A stretch of 64,000 bases of DNA from Paenibacillus chitinolyticus NBRC 15660 (GCF_000739915.1 NZ_BBJT01000003.1:496001-560000), one strand, 5' to 3'; positions 17,712 through 27,052 are shown, counted from the stretch's first letter. Translations and numbers: made by a program. Notes: generated from the sequence alone by a model not told the origin.

Positions 17712-18368
17712 ATGAATTGTCCACACAGAAAGAGATGCCACAAAAAAACGATTATCGTGTGTAAACCGAAGAGAAAAAAGAAAGTCGTTATTGTAAAAAA
17801 GAAAATCGTAAAAGTATCCTGTCCCCCGCCTACCGTAAACGTAACGCCTATTCCCGGACCCCAAGGTCCGCAAGGACTCCCCGGTGCCCAAGGACCCCAG
17901 GGACCCGCAGGCGGAATTTCATCGTTTGCCTTTTTGTGCAGCACAGAGGCGCAGACGATAGCCGCAGCACCCACACCGGGGGGGCAAGGCGGAGCCGTAT
18001 CCTTTAACGGCTCCGTCATCAGTGCGACAGCCATCACATTCGCACCTCCGTCCAGCATTGTCATAAACGAGAACGGATTTTATAAAATAACGTATGAGGT
18101 GTTCCCTACACAAGGAAATAACGCTTTCGGCTTGTTCTTTGACCCTGACGCGGCCGGCCCGGCCCCTGCGACTCTGGTTCTTTGCAGCAACTATGGAACC
18201 GGCGCCGGAAACAACCCCTACCCCGGGCAGGTTATCGTTCAATTAACGGCCGGCGGAGTATTGACCTTAAACCGGATTGATAATACGGGAACATTAACTT
18301 TACAGAACGCAATCGGCGGAGGAACACCGACGGTAAGCGCTTCTCTTTCAATCGAGAAACTGGCATAG
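17712..18368 (+). CDS. Collagen-like surface/exosporium protein (BclA type)
   Basis: 218 residues. The N-terminus is Cys/His/Lys-rich (MNCPHRKRCHKK, then a KRKKKVVIVKKK stretch), with no signal peptide. A short collagen-like run of Gly-X-Y triplets (GPQGPQGLPGAQGPQGPAG) starts near residue 49. The remaining ~150 residues form a beta-rich domain like the C1q/TNF-like trimerisation head of BclA (GSVISATAITF, ENGFYKITYEVFPTQ). Such proteins form hair-like filaments on spores; that location is inferred. GAGGAGG precedes the ATG. The triplet run is very short for the family. Confidence 0.8.
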   Translation: MNCPHRKRCHKKTIIVCKPKRKKKVVIVKKKIVKVSCPPPTVNVTPIPGPQGPQGLPGAQGPQGPAGGISSFAFLCSTEAQTIAAAPTPGGQGGAVSFNGSVISATAITFAPPSSIVINENGFYKITYEVFPTQGNNAFGLFFDPDAAGPAPATLVLCSNYGTGAGNNPYPGQVIVQLTAGGVLTLNRIDNTGTLTLQNAIGGGTPTVSASLSIEKLA

Positions 18369-18385
18369 TCTTCATTTCAACGATA

Positions 18386-18417
18386 TAAAAAGCCCCCGGC
18401 CGTCAGGCTCGGGGGAG
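18386..18417 (-). terminator. Terminator of the ArAE exporter gene
   Basis: On the minus strand CCCCCG pairs with CGGGGG and is followed by CTTTTTAT. It lies between two convergent genes and could serve both. Confidence 0.7.
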
Positions 18418-18435
18418 TCGCCTAGGGCAACATGA

Positions 18436-19422
18436 TCAGGAGCGCGCGGATGCGGGCTTCTGTTTTTTTTGCTTTTTGGCGATGTTCAAATAATGGCTCA
18501 GTTCGCGGGTCAACTGCTGGAGGGCCGCCCTCGCCTCGAACTCGGACAGCGTCTGCGGCAGCGTCTCTATCTTGAAGTTCGCCTGCAGGGCGGCCAGCTT
18601 TTTCTCCGAACGTCCGGTGTAGTAGTCTACTTTGCAGTCTTTGCTAAGCTCTTCGAAAATAGAAGCAAGACTTTCCCCGAGAGGCAGCTCCCGGCTGACC
18701 TGGGACACCAGCAGCGCCATCCGCTGAAGGGATTCGAACTGCTCGTTGCGCATGTAAAAATAGAGCTGCATGTCCGTATACGTATGAGTGCCGAAAAGCA
18801 GCGCGTTCTCAAGCGACCGGCTGGCCGTTTCGGTTCCCGTTTTCAGCACTTCGTCCAGCTCGAGAAGTTCCTTGCCGTTCCAGACGACGGTCGTATCCCT
18901 TAGATGTTCGGCAATATGCAGAAACACATCCGAGAAAAGTCCCTCGACTTTGGACCGGTAAAATTCGATTTCTTTGTCCGCTTTGGGCATATACGAAATG
19001 TTGATCAGCGTGGCGCTTCCCAGGCCGACGATAAGAAGAATGATTTCATTTAAAATAAGCGGGGCACTGATCGCCTGCGCATTATAAATGTGAAAAATGG
19101 TGACGGAAGCCGTGACCGCTCCGTCGCTCAGCTTTATCCGGTGCAGGACCGGGAAAACGATAAGTACGAACAAACTGAGCACCCAAACGCGGAAGCCGAG
19201 CAGGCTGAACAGGACGGATGCGAAAAGGACGGCCAGAATGGAAGCCGCAATCCGCTGAAAAGCGTTGTTGATGCCTCTGCGCTTCGTTACCTGAATACCC
19301 AAAATAGCAAGAAGCCCTGCGGAATTCGGGCTGGTTAAGCCGATCCACCGGGCCAAGGTAATCGATACGATGACGGCCAGAGCCGTTTTTAAGACGCGAA
19401 TGCCGATGAAAGGAATGTTCAT
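18436..19422 (-). CDS. Aromatic acid exporter family (ArAE_1/DUF939) membrane protein
   Basis: 328-residue membrane protein of the Gram-positive branch of aromatic acid exporters (YgaE/YqjA-like). The N-terminal ~150 residues hold about five or six membrane segments, beginning IGIRVLKTALAVIVSITLA and including SPNSAGLLAILGIQVTKRR. The C-terminal half is a soluble helical domain (FEARAALQQLTRELSHYL). The transported compound is unknown. The frame opens at 19494, but GGAG 8-9 bases before the ATG at 19422, which starts directly at the conserved membrane part, is preferred. It is not overlapping its neighbours. Confidence 0.8.
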   Translation of the reverse strand: MNIPFIGIRVLKTALAVIVSITLARWIGLTSPNSAGLLAILGIQVTKRRGINNAFQRIAASILAVLFASVLFSLLGFRVWVLSLFVLIVFPVLHRIKLSDGAVTASVTIFHIYNAQAISAPLILNEIILLIVGLGSATLINISYMPKADKEIEFYRSKVEGLFSDVFLHIAEHLRDTTVVWNGKELLELDEVLKTGTETASRSLENALLFGTHTYTDMQLYFYMRNEQFESLQRMALLVSQVSRELPLGESLASIFEELSKDCKVDYYTGRSEKKLAALQANFKIETLPQTLSEFEARAALQQLTRELSHYLNIAKKQKKQKPASARS

Positions 19423-19531
19423 AGATGTTTGCTCCGTCGAGTGAATTTTTTCTGCTTCGATTATTCCATGTTCAGCGATATTGTTCAAGTCCACCGGTCA
19501 CACGAGCCGGCAGTTTACGCTTCTATCAGAC

Positions 19532-20416
19532 TTACCGGCGGGACATCAATTTATTCTCCAGGTAGACGACGGCCTGATACATAAAGGTTGCGACGATCGC
19601 GATAACGACCAGACTTGCAATGACGAGCGTGAAGTTGAACACCTGGAAACCGTACACGATAAGGTAGCCGAGTCCCATTTTGGAAACCAGGAACTCGCCG
19701 ACGATGACCCCGACCCAGGCAAGGCCGACGTTCGCTTTCAACGTTGCCACGATCGTGGGAAAAGAGGCGGGAAGAATCACTTTGCGGAAGACCTCGCCCC
19801 GACTTCCTCCGAAGATGCGGACGACTTTCACGTAATTGTCGTCGACTTCCTTGAAGCTCCCGTACACCACAAGCGTCGTAATGATGACCGTCACCGAAAG
19901 CGTCGTCGCGATAATGGACAGCATACCGGGACCGAAGCCGACGATAAACAGCGGACCCAGCGCCACTTTCGGCATGCTGTTCAGCACGACGATATACGGA
20001 TCGAGCACACGCGACAGGAAAGGCGACCACCAGAGCAGCATCGCCAGCGCCGTCCCGAAAAGCGTGCCGAGCACGAAGCCGACAACCGTCTCATAGACGG
20101 TATATCCCGTGTGGGGAAAAATAGAGCCGTCCGCGATTTTGGAAGCCAGGAGAACAAACACTTTGCTCGGATAGCTGAACAGCAGCACATCGATCCATTT
20201 CAGGCGGCCCGCGGCTTCCCATACGCCCAGGCCGATCACGAGGATGAGCAGCTGGGTGACACGGACACGAACCGCGACTTTGCGTTTAGTCTCCAGGTGG
20301 GCCGCATGAATAGTATCCGCAAGCGTTCTGCCGTCCGTATGCTCCTTGCCGTGCACCTGTGCGCGGGTACCGGCTTCTTGATTCTGTGCCGTTTCATCTG
20401 CCGGATAATGATTCAC
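19532..20416 (-). CDS. ABC importer permease (SsuC/TauC/Ytl type)
   Basis: Inner-membrane permease of 294 residues with about six membrane segments after a soluble N-terminal ~50 residues. It carries the binding-protein-dependent permease loop near EVFRKVILPASFPTIVATLKANVGLAWVG, split here as VILPASFPTIVATL and GLAWVGVIVGEFL. An AAAGGAGG lies 7 bases before GTG at 20416, so that GTG start is preferred over the upstream ATG. The GTG overlaps the ATPase stop codon by 4 bases (GTGA), which means translational coupling. It forms one importer with the ATPase and the lipoprotein; the solute is unresolved (sulfonate, nitrate or pyrimidine-type). Confidence 0.88.
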   Translation of the reverse strand: MNHYPADETAQNQEAGTRAQVHGKEHTDGRTLADTIHAAHLETKRKVAVRVRVTQLLILVIGLGVWEAAGRLKWIDVLLFSYPSKVFVLLASKIADGSIFPHTGYTVYETVVGFVLGTLFGTALAMLLWWSPFLSRVLDPYIVVLNSMPKVALGPLFIVGFGPGMLSIIATTLSVTVIITTLVVYGSFKEVDDNYVKVVRIFGGSRGEVFRKVILPASFPTIVATLKANVGLAWVGVIVGEFLVSKMGLGYLIVYGFQVFNFTLVIASLVVIAIVATFMYQAVVYLENKLMSRR

Positions 20417-21204
20417 GTTTCCGCCTCCTTTCCGCCCATACGCTCGAATTCCTGCCATATCTCGTGGAAAAGCTCGTGAAATCCCGGCTTTTCTCTCGCT
20501 TCGACAGGCAGCGTCCGCCGGATGTGCTCAGGCACGGCAATCTCCCTCCGGATCCGGCCCGGGTGAGGTTCAAGCAGGATAATCCGGTCGCTCATCGCGA
20601 TGGCTTCCGTGATATCATGCGTGACGAGCAGCGCCGTTTTGCCCCGTGAACGGAGCGTCTGCACGACGAGATCCTCCAGCTGCAGCTTAGTCTGGTAATC
20701 GAGCGCGGAGAACGGCTCATCCAGAAGCAGCAGCTCGGGCTTCGCGGCCAGCGTCCGGACGAGGGCGACGCGCTGCCTCATTCCGCCGGACAACTGGGCG
20801 GGCCGGTAATCGCGGAATGCGGCAAGCCCCATCTCCTCCAGGAGATGATCGACGTACGCTCCCGTTTCCTTGTTCAGCCTGCCCAGCAGCTCGAGTCCGA
20901 TGACGGCATTGCCGTAAATCGTCCTCCACGGAAACAGGTAATCCTGCTGAAGCATATACCCGACCCGGGAAGTAGGGGAAACTATTTCCCGGCCGTTAAT
21001 CAGCACCTGCCCCCGGGTGGGACGGATCAAACCGGCGATAATGGACAAAAGCGTCGTTTTGCCGCATCCGCTCGGGCCAAGCAGGCTGACGAACTCGCCG
21101 GGGCGGATCGTCAGCCCGATATTTTCCAGTGCCGGGTTCGCCTGGGCGTCCGACACGTACACATGCGTCATGCCGCTAACTTGAACCGTGGCCGCTGTAT
21201 CCAT
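20413..21204 (-). CDS. ABC importer ATP-binding protein (SsuB/TauB/Ytl type)
   Basis: ATPase subunit of 263 residues. Walker A is LGPSGCGKTTLLS, the Q-loop region is VGYMLQQDYLFPWRT, the signature is LSGGMRQRVALVRTL, Walker B is LLLLDEPFSALD and the switch is VTHDITEAIAMSD. The YMLQQDYLFPW segment is typical of the sulfonate/nitrate/taurine family. AAGGAGG is 9 bases before the ATG at 21204. It lies 84 bases after the lipoprotein gene and overlaps the permease gene by 4 bases. Confidence 0.92.
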   Translation of the reverse strand: MDTAATVQVSGMTHVYVSDAQANPALENIGLTIRPGEFVSLLGPSGCGKTTLLSIIAGLIRPTRGQVLINGREIVSPTSRVGYMLQQDYLFPWRTIYGNAVIGLELLGRLNKETGAYVDHLLEEMGLAAFRDYRPAQLSGGMRQRVALVRTLAAKPELLLLDEPFSALDYQTKLQLEDLVVQTLRSRGKTALLVTHDITEAIAMSDRIILLEPHPGRIRREIAVPEHIRRTLPVEAREKPGFHELFHEIWQEFERMGGKEAET

Positions 21205-21288
21205 GGCCGCATCCCTCCTTATCCCCTTGCATGAGAAAGGCCCCCCGGCCAGAGCCGGCAGCCGCGGCACTAGGCAGGCCATGCCTGC

Positions 21289-22296
21289 TCACTTCGCGTT
21301 CACCTTGGCTTTCTCGGCAAAACTGTTGTCCACCAGCTTGCTCCAATCGGCCTTCGCTTTCAGCTCACCCGCCTGAGTCATGACGTCCTGGAGGTTGTTC
21401 CATTCCGCTTCGTCGATGATGGGATCGGCCGAGTAGGTGTTCTGGTCTTTATACCGTTTCACCACGCTTCTCACGATTTCCGGATCGGTATCCTTAAAAT
21501 AAGGCAGAACCGCATCCGCGATTTCGTTGATGCTTTTCGTGTGCATCCAGTTCTGGGCCCGCTGTACGGCATTCGTAAACTTCTGAACCGCGTTCGGGTT
21601 TTTCTTGATAAAACTTTGTTTCGTCATGTAAACGGTGTACGGCAATTTGCCGCTTTCGACTCCGAACGAGGCCAGGACGTATCCTCTTCCCTCTTTCTCG
21701 AATACGGATGCCTGAGGCTCGAAAAGCTGAACATATTCCCCCGTGCCCGAAGAAAAAGCGGAAGCGATGTTCGCAAAATCGACATTCTGGATCAGGTTTA
21801 AGTCCTTATGCGGGTCAATGCCGTGCTTGCGCAGCGCAAACTCGCCGGCCATTTGCGGCATTCCGCCCTTGCGCTGGCCGAGGAAGGTTTTTCCTTGGAG
21901 AGAGTTCCAATCAAAATCTCCGGCCGGTTTCGTGCGCGATACGAGAAAGGTGCCGTCCGTCTGCGTAAGCTGGGCAAAGTTGATGACGGGATCGTCGCTG
22001 CCCTGCTGATGCACGTAAATCGACGTTTCCGATCCGACCAGCGCCACATCGATGCCGCCGGAGAGCAGCGTGGTCATCGTTTTGTCCCCTCCGGCCGTAG
22101 TGGTCAGGTCCACTTCCAGTCCCTCGTCCTTGAAAAAGCCTTGCGAAAGCGCGACATATTGAGGCGCGTAAAAGATCGATCTCGTGACTTCACCGATACG
22201 GATTTTGCTGACTTCTTCCTGTTTCGAGCAGCCCGGCAGAACCAATCCCGCCAACAGCACCGACAGCAGGAGGAAGACGATAGATCTTCGTTTCAT
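21289..22296 (-). CDS. ABC importer substrate-binding lipoprotein (NMT1/THI5-like)
   Basis: 335-residue lipoprotein that delivers solute to the permease. The signal peptide ends in the lipobox LPGC (Cys near residue 23). The mature part has RIGEVTRSIFYAPQYVALSQ and QGFFKDEGLEVDL, the NMT1/SsuA-like fold signature, and GGIDVALVGSETSIYV. It lacks the Cys-rich motif of pyrimidine-binding ThiY, so I leave the substrate open. GGAGG is 7 bases before the ATG at 22296. It is first in the lipoprotein-ATPase-permease operon; no riboswitch is visible upstream. Confidence 0.88.
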   Translation of the reverse strand: MKRRSIVFLLLSVLLAGLVLPGCSKQEEVSKIRIGEVTRSIFYAPQYVALSQGFFKDEGLEVDLTTTAGGDKTMTTLLSGGIDVALVGSETSIYVHQQGSDDPVINFAQLTQTDGTFLVSRTKPAGDFDWNSLQGKTFLGQRKGGMPQMAGEFALRKHGIDPHKDLNLIQNVDFANIASAFSSGTGEYVQLFEPQASVFEKEGRGYVLASFGVESGKLPYTVYMTKQSFIKKNPNAVQKFTNAVQRAQNWMHTKSINEIADAVLPYFKDTDPEIVRSVVKRYKDQNTYSADPIIDEAEWNNLQDVMTQAGELKAKADWSKLVDNSFAEKAKVNAK

Positions 22297-22364
22297 GGCG
22301 TCTCCTCCATTCTTCTTGATTGCTATCAGCTTATGCACAGGCAGGCGGGCGGGTTAACTTACGA

Positions 22365-22398
22365 CAAAAAAACTGAAGTCATCTATCGACTTCAGTTT
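22365..22398 (-). terminator. Terminator of the small secreted-protein gene
   Basis: AAACTGAAGTC and GACTTCAGTTT pair perfectly over a 7-base loop; on the minus strand TTTTTTT follows. Confidence 0.8.
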
Positions 22399-22428
22399 AT
22401 GAAAAATTTCATATAAAATATATTTTGA

Positions 22429-22869
22429 TTATTTATAAACGTTGCCAGCAACTTTTACACCATTTATTGGATTAAGATTAATTATTTTTAGACTTACTGA
22501 ACCAATAATAGGTTTATTAAGAGTTAATACACGAGAAAACCATGTCCCCTCTTTTGGATAGTCACCTGTTACTGTAGTTTCGGCTAAAACCTCATCCCAA
22601 ATTGCATTTCTTAAAACAATCTGGTATTTGACATTCGCTGTCGAGTCTGCAGGAAAATATTGATAGCCTTTTATGGTAACAGAAGACACCCCTGTTACAT
22701 TAAATGGCTCACTATATATATGATCGCTATGAACAGGAGTCCATTGACCCGCTTTTGCTGGCAGACCATCATACCATGCAACACTTTCTGCACTGACTGT
22801 TTGCAAATTCAGCGATATTATTGCAATAAGAGAGATTAACAACATAAATGAACCTTTAAACAATTTCAT
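22429..22869 (-). CDS. Small secreted protein of unknown function, AT-rich gene
   Basis: Not recognised. 146 residues with a clear signal peptide (FMLLISLIAIISL, cleavage after VSA near residue 27). The mature part is beta-rich and hydrophilic (GVSSVTIKGYQYFP, VSLKIINLNPINGVKVAGNVY). AAGGAG precedes the ATG by about 10 bases. Base composition and codon use are clearly more AT-rich than the flanking genes, so recent acquisition is likely. It is monocistronic with its own terminator and flanked by unrelated genes. Confidence 0.65.
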   Translation of the reverse strand: MKLFKGSFMLLISLIAIISLNLQTVSAESVAWYDGLPAKAGQWTPVHSDHIYSEPFNVTGVSSVTIKGYQYFPADSTANVKYQIVLRNAIWDEVLAETTVTGDYPKEGTWFSRVLTLNKPIIGSVSLKIINLNPINGVKVAGNVYK

Positions 22870-22974
22870 TTTTAAAACACTCCTTGTCTTATGTATTTAT
22901 AATGGTTTTTCCTCCTTTCAAAGTATATATTACCATTTATTTGTATGTTTGTATACCAATTTATGTAAATCAAA

Positions 22975-23017
22975 TTAATAAGACTGCCTAGACAAACTTC
23001 CTAGACAGTCTTATTAA
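22975..23017 (-). terminator. Long inverted repeat after the M32 carboxypeptidase gene
   Basis: AATAAGACTGCCTAG and its near-perfect complement flank a 9-base loop. On the minus strand the stem ends in an AT-rich TTATTAATTTGAT tract. Probably a terminator, but the T run is imperfect. Confidence 0.5.
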
Positions 23018-23091
23018 ACAATATATAGAAACTGCAATGTTAAGAATTAATATCTACTAAAACAAAAACCTTAAGCTTTTTGTTTTATCTA

Positions 23092-24612
23092 TCAGCTTAA
23101 GCCGTAAAGCGGCTTATATTTATCCTTGAGGTAATCCACCAGATACTGCGGATTGAGATCCTCGCCCGTCACGCGGCGGACGATCTCGTTAGGCGTCTGG
23201 GATTTTCCGTAGCGGTAAATGTTCTCGACCAGGAACTGTTTGATCGGAGCGAAATCGCCTTTGGCCAGCAGCTCGTCAAACGCCGGAATTTCTTTGCGCA
23301 GCGTGTTGGTGAACTGGGCGGCGTACATGTTTCCGAGCGCATAAGACGGGAAGTACCCGAAGGAACCGCCGGCCCAGTGCACATCCTGAAGCACGCCTTC
23401 CGCGTTCGTGTCCGCCTCGATGCCCAGGTACTCGCGGTATTTCGCGTTCCAGGCTTCGGGCAGGTCGGCGACTTTGAGCTCGCCGCTGAACAGCGCTTTT
23501 TCAAGCTCGTAGCGGATCATGATGTGGAGATTGTAGGTCAATTCATCCGCTTCGATCCGGATCAGCGAAGGCTCGGTATGGTTAATCGCCCGGTAAAACG
23601 CCTCTTCGCTCACGTTGTCGAACTGTCCGGGGAAGGTCCGCTGCAGATCGGCGTAGTAGCGGGACCAGAACTCGCGGCTTCTTCCTACCATATTCTCCCA
23701 GAAACGGGATTGTGACTCGTGAATGCCCATCGACGTTCCCGTGCAGAGATTCGTTCCGATCAAGTCTTCCGAAATGTTCTGCTCATAAAGCGCATGCCCG
23801 CACTCGTGAATCGTACCGAAGAGCGCGCTTGTCGCGTCTTCAGGCAGATAACGGGTCGTGATGCGGACATCGCCCGGATTCAGGCCGGTCGCGAACGGAT
23901 GCACGGTCTCGTCCAGACGTCCCGCTTCGAAGTCGTAGCCCAGTTCCTTTAAGATGAACAACGAGAAATGCTTCTGCTTCTCTTTGTCGAACGTCTGGCG
24001 CAGGAACGAACGGTCCGGCTGCGGCGCTTTCTTGATTTCGGCCAGGAGAGGCACCACTTCGCTGCGGAGAGCCCCGAACACTTCGTCCAGCTTCTCGACG
24101 GTCATGCCGGGCTCGTACATATCGAGAAGGGTATTGTATTTATGCCCTTTGTAGCCCCAAAGCTCGACGAATTCCAGGTTCGTCTCCACGATTTTTTCCA
24201 GGTAAGGCTGGAACATGGCGAAATCGTTCTTTTCCTTCGCCTCTTCCCATGCGCTTTCCGCTTTGGAGGTCAGCACGACGTAATCCTGGTATTTTTCCGG
24301 GGGAATTTTTTTGCTGCGGTCAAATTCCTTCTTGGCTTCCTGAACGATGCGCCGGTTCGTTTCGTCAAGTTCCTCAATGCGCGCCGCATCGGAGAAGAAA
24401 TCCAGGTATCCGCCCATTTGGTCGGATACCGACAACCGGAACGCTTCGGTGGACAGCTCGCCGATGACTTCGGAACGTTCGGATGCGCCCTTCTTGGGAG
24501 CCCCGGTGCGCAAATCCCAATAAATGAGGCCGACTGCTTCTTCATAATGTTTGATTTTACGTATGTATTTGCGGAATTCATCCAGTTTGCCCTGATAGTC
24601 TGTCTGGCTCAT
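23092..24612 (-). CDS. M32 family metallocarboxypeptidase
   Basis: Cytoplasmic zinc carboxypeptidase of the Taq type, 506 residues, the usual length. The zinc motif HECGH is in GTIHECGHALYEQN, and HESQSRFWEN gives the third ligand region. DVRITTRYLPED and TYNLHIMIRYELEKALF are also family features. It trims C-terminal residues from peptides; the physiological substrate is unknown. AAAGGAG 8 bases before the ATG at 24612 decides the start over the ATG at 24630. It is divergent from the IscA-like gene with about 110 bases between them. Confidence 0.93.
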   Translation of the reverse strand: MSQTDYQGKLDEFRKYIRKIKHYEEAVGLIYWDLRTGAPKKGASERSEVIGELSTEAFRLSVSDQMGGYLDFFSDAARIEELDETNRRIVQEAKKEFDRSKKIPPEKYQDYVVLTSKAESAWEEAKEKNDFAMFQPYLEKIVETNLEFVELWGYKGHKYNTLLDMYEPGMTVEKLDEVFGALRSEVVPLLAEIKKAPQPDRSFLRQTFDKEKQKHFSLFILKELGYDFEAGRLDETVHPFATGLNPGDVRITTRYLPEDATSALFGTIHECGHALYEQNISEDLIGTNLCTGTSMGIHESQSRFWENMVGRSREFWSRYYADLQRTFPGQFDNVSEEAFYRAINHTEPSLIRIEADELTYNLHIMIRYELEKALFSGELKVADLPEAWNAKYREYLGIEADTNAEGVLQDVHWAGGSFGYFPSYALGNMYAAQFTNTLRKEIPAFDELLAKGDFAPIKQFLVENIYRYGKSQTPNEIVRRVTGEDLNPQYLVDYLKDKYKPLYGLS

Positions 24613-24723
24613 GGTGGATTCTCCTTTCACTAAACAGGTATACTGTCATCATACTTTCTATGCGGGAGATAATCAAATTCTTCCGTTTGTGATACAATTG
24701 ATAAAAAGGAGGGAGCTTACGAA

Positions 24724-25047
24724 ATGTATATTCACTTTAGCGAAGCGGCCGTCGAAGCCCTTACTAACCGTCTTCCGGAAGACGCGATCCTTAGGCTGTT
24801 TTACGATACGGAAGGCTGCGGATGCGCCTTGGCCGGCGTAGCCGCTCTTCACATACAAGCCGCTCATACCGAAGGAGACGTAGAGGCGCAGAGCAATGCG
24901 TTCACCGTGCAGTACGATCCTCGCAAAGAGGTTTTCTTCGAAGAAAAACTGTCGGTCGACTACATGCCCCAGCGGGGAACCTATGTCCTGAAAAGCAGCC
25001 AGCAGACCTACAATCCGGCCATGAGACTGGTCAACTGCGTGAATTAG
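24724..25047 (+). CDS. HesB/IscA-like iron-sulfur biosynthesis family protein (YqkB type)
   Basis: 107-residue protein of the Fe-S biosynthesis (IscA-fold) family. It has EGCGCALAGVAALH with two cysteines at 32 and 34, and the fold ends LKSSQQTYNPAMRLVNCVN with a third Cys. The spacing differs from classical IscA and fits the Bacillus YqkB branch, whose exact role is not settled. GGAGG precedes the ATG by about 12 bases, slightly long. A carbonic anhydrase gene follows 65 bases downstream on the same strand. Confidence 0.8.
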   Translation: MYIHFSEAAVEALTNRLPEDAILRLFYDTEGCGCALAGVAALHIQAAHTEGDVEAQSNAFTVQYDPRKEVFFEEKLSVDYMPQRGTYVLKSSQQTYNPAMRLVNCVN

Positions 25048-25112
25048 CACGAGGCGGCCCCAGGCTGTCTTTGCCATAAAAAGAAACCATACAAAAGAAG
25101 CGGAGGATTTAT

Positions 25113-25715
25113 ATGAGTTTAATATCCGAAATTCTCAATTACAATGAAGCGTTTGTGGATTCCAAGGAGTACGAACAGTATTTGACAACCAAGTTTCCCG
25201 ATAAACGGATGGTTATCTTGACCTGTATGGACACCCGTCTGGTGGAACTGCTTCCCAAAGCGATGAACCTGCGCAACGGCGACTCCAAAATCATTAAAAA
25301 TGCCGGCGCTCTCGTCTCTCATCCGTTCGGAAGTATTATGCGGAGCATTATCGTAGCCGTATACGAGCTGGACGCCGATGAAGTACTCGTAATCGGACAC
25401 CGCGACTGCGGCATGACCGGTTTGAACTCGGAGAAGGTTCTGAGCAAGGCGCGGGAACGCGGCGTGCAAAACGAAGTGCTGGACACCCTGCATAACTCCG
25501 GCATCAACCTCGACAAGTGGCTGACGGGTTTCGAGCAGATCGACGAAGCGGTCATCGGAAGCGTGAACATTATCCGCAATCACCCGCTCCTGCCGAAAAA
25601 CCTTCCGGTACACGGCCTGGTCATGAACCCGCAAACGGGTAAACTCGACCTGCTAACGGAAGGATACGACGCCACCCCCGTAAAAACGAATCCGGAAGAG
25701 TTTCCGTTCATTTGA
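25113..25715 (+). CDS. Beta-class carbonic anhydrase
   Basis: Zinc enzyme that interconverts CO2 and bicarbonate, 200 residues. The ligand set is Cys38 with the Asp40-Arg42 pair in TCMDTRLVE, and His96 with Cys99 in IGHRDCGM. The conserved KNAGALVSHPFGS is present. It is close to the B. subtilis YvdA-type enzymes. GGAGG is 6 bases before the ATG. A strong hairpin terminator follows about 40 bases after the stop. Confidence 0.93.
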   Translation: MSLISEILNYNEAFVDSKEYEQYLTTKFPDKRMVILTCMDTRLVELLPKAMNLRNGDSKIIKNAGALVSHPFGSIMRSIIVAVYELDADEVLVIGHRDCGMTGLNSEKVLSKARERGVQNEVLDTLHNSGINLDKWLTGFEQIDEAVIGSVNIIRNHPLLPKNLPVHGLVMNPQTGKLDLLTEGYDATPVKTNPEEFPFI

Positions 25716-25751
25716 TTTAACGGGACGTCACTCGTCCATTTGTTTACATAC

Positions 25752-25818
25752 AAAAAAACCGCCTTTCGGCGGCAGGCGCTGCAAACGCATTGCGCCCGCC
25801 CGAAGGCGGTTTTTTTGT
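25752..25818. terminator. Bidirectional terminator between carbonic anhydrase and MFS genes
   Basis: A long hairpin with outer stem AAAAAACCGCC/GGCGGTTTTTT and additional inner pairing carries an A run on one side and a T run on the other, so it can work in both directions for the convergent genes. Confidence 0.85.
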
Positions 25819-25855
25819 ACTTACCGGAGGCCGTTTGCTGCCGGACTTTCCTGCT

Positions 25856-27052
25856 TTAGGAAGCTTGCGCGGGATTGCCCGATCTCCTTGTTTTTTTGTA
25901 AACGGCTTCGACCACCGCAAGACCGAGCAGATAGAAAACGGCGAATCCGACCGTCATCCAGAGCGCCCAGGAGCTGCCCGCCTGATCCATGACATATCCG
26001 ATCAACGCCGGGAAAACGGCTCCACCGAGACCCGCCAAGCCGGTAATTAGACTTGTCACAAGCCGGGCGAGACCCGGAAACGTATGATTGGCATACACCA
26101 TCGTAATCGAATACACGCCGGACAACAGCAATCCGAGCGCAATAATCAGGATATACCCGGTCCAGATGTTTTGCAGCACGATGAAGGCGGCCAGCACGAT
26201 CAGGCTGCTTGCCATACTGATAAACAGAAACCGGCTGTAAGTGACCTTCCGGATAATCCAGCCCGTGGCGAGACGTCCCAGAACCATCGCTCCCCAGAAC
26301 AGACCGACGCTGAGTGCCGCAAGGAAAGGCGCCGCATCCAGGTACGAGATAAAAATGGAAGACAGGAAATTGTTCATGCTCCCTTCGATTCCGCAGTACA
26401 TAAAAATCATAAAGCCGAAGAAAACGAGCAGCAGCCATTTCAGACGGGCCGAAATGTTCTCGGGCGGCGCCATGTTGCTCGCGTCCTTCGCGGCGTTTTC
26501 GTCGAGGTCCGTTTTGGAGTATGTAATAACGACCCACACTCCCGTCATCGCAAGGGCCATGACTCCCGTAACCACAAACGAGTATCTCCACAAATCCAGC
26601 GAGATCAACAGGCTGGAGATGACGGGCATCAGCAGAGCCCCCAGGCCGAACGAGACTTCCAGGTAGCTCATCACAACCGCCCGGCGCCCTACAAAAACCT
26701 CCATCATGAGCGTCGCCACAATCGTTTCGACGGCAGCCGTTCCGAGACAATTCATAAAATTGATAACCAGCAAAGCCGAAAACGGCGGAAGCGACCACAT
26801 CATAAACTGGGAACCCGCAATAATCAGACACGCCAGCGCCAAGATCTGCTTTTCGCTAAAACGGTTTAACAAAAGAGTCGCCACCGGCACCCCGACCAAA
26901 AATCCGATAGAGCCCCAGAAAACAAGCTGGCCTCCCATTGTGTAAGTAACCTCGTAATGCCGTAAAATTTGCGGCAGCACGGAACCGATCGTCGTGATAA
27001 CCAATCCCGCCAGAAAGTACATCACATAAGATGCCTGTGCAAAACGTTTCAA
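25856..27052 (-). CDS. MFS transporter
   Basis: 398-residue major facilitator with about 12 membrane segments. The N-terminal half includes VFWGSIGFLVGVPVATLLL and NRFSEKQ, which resembles the loop between helices 2 and 3. The C-terminal half repeats the layout with LFWGAMVLGRLATGWIIRK. It resembles the sugar/FucP-like branch, but the substrate is not clear. Translation starts at TTG (27052), preceded by GAGGAG about 10 bases away. It stands alone between two terminators. Confidence 0.85.
   Translation of the reverse strand: MKRFAQASYVMYFLAGLVITTIGSVLPQILRHYEVTYTMGGQLVFWGSIGFLVGVPVATLLLNRFSEKQILALACLIIAGSQFMMWSLPPFSALLVINFMNCLGTAAVETIVATLMMEVFVGRRAVVMSYLEVSFGLGALLMPVISSLLISLDLWRYSFVVTGVMALAMTGVWVVITYSKTDLDENAAKDASNMAPPENISARLKWLLLVFFGFMIFMYCGIEGSMNNFLSSIFISYLDAAPFLAALSVGLFWGAMVLGRLATGWIIRKVTYSRFLFISMASSLIVLAAFIVLQNIWTGYILIIALGLLLSGVYSITMVYANHTFPGLARLVTSLITGLAGLGGAVFPALIGYVMDQAGSSWALWMTVGFAVFYLLGLAVVEAVYKKTRRSGNPAQAS

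Noticed and set aside
25821-26831. 336-codon minus-strand frame overlapping the MFS gene
   Set aside because: Out of frame with a clear membrane transporter; sequence is Gly/Arg/Ser/Cys-rich noise.
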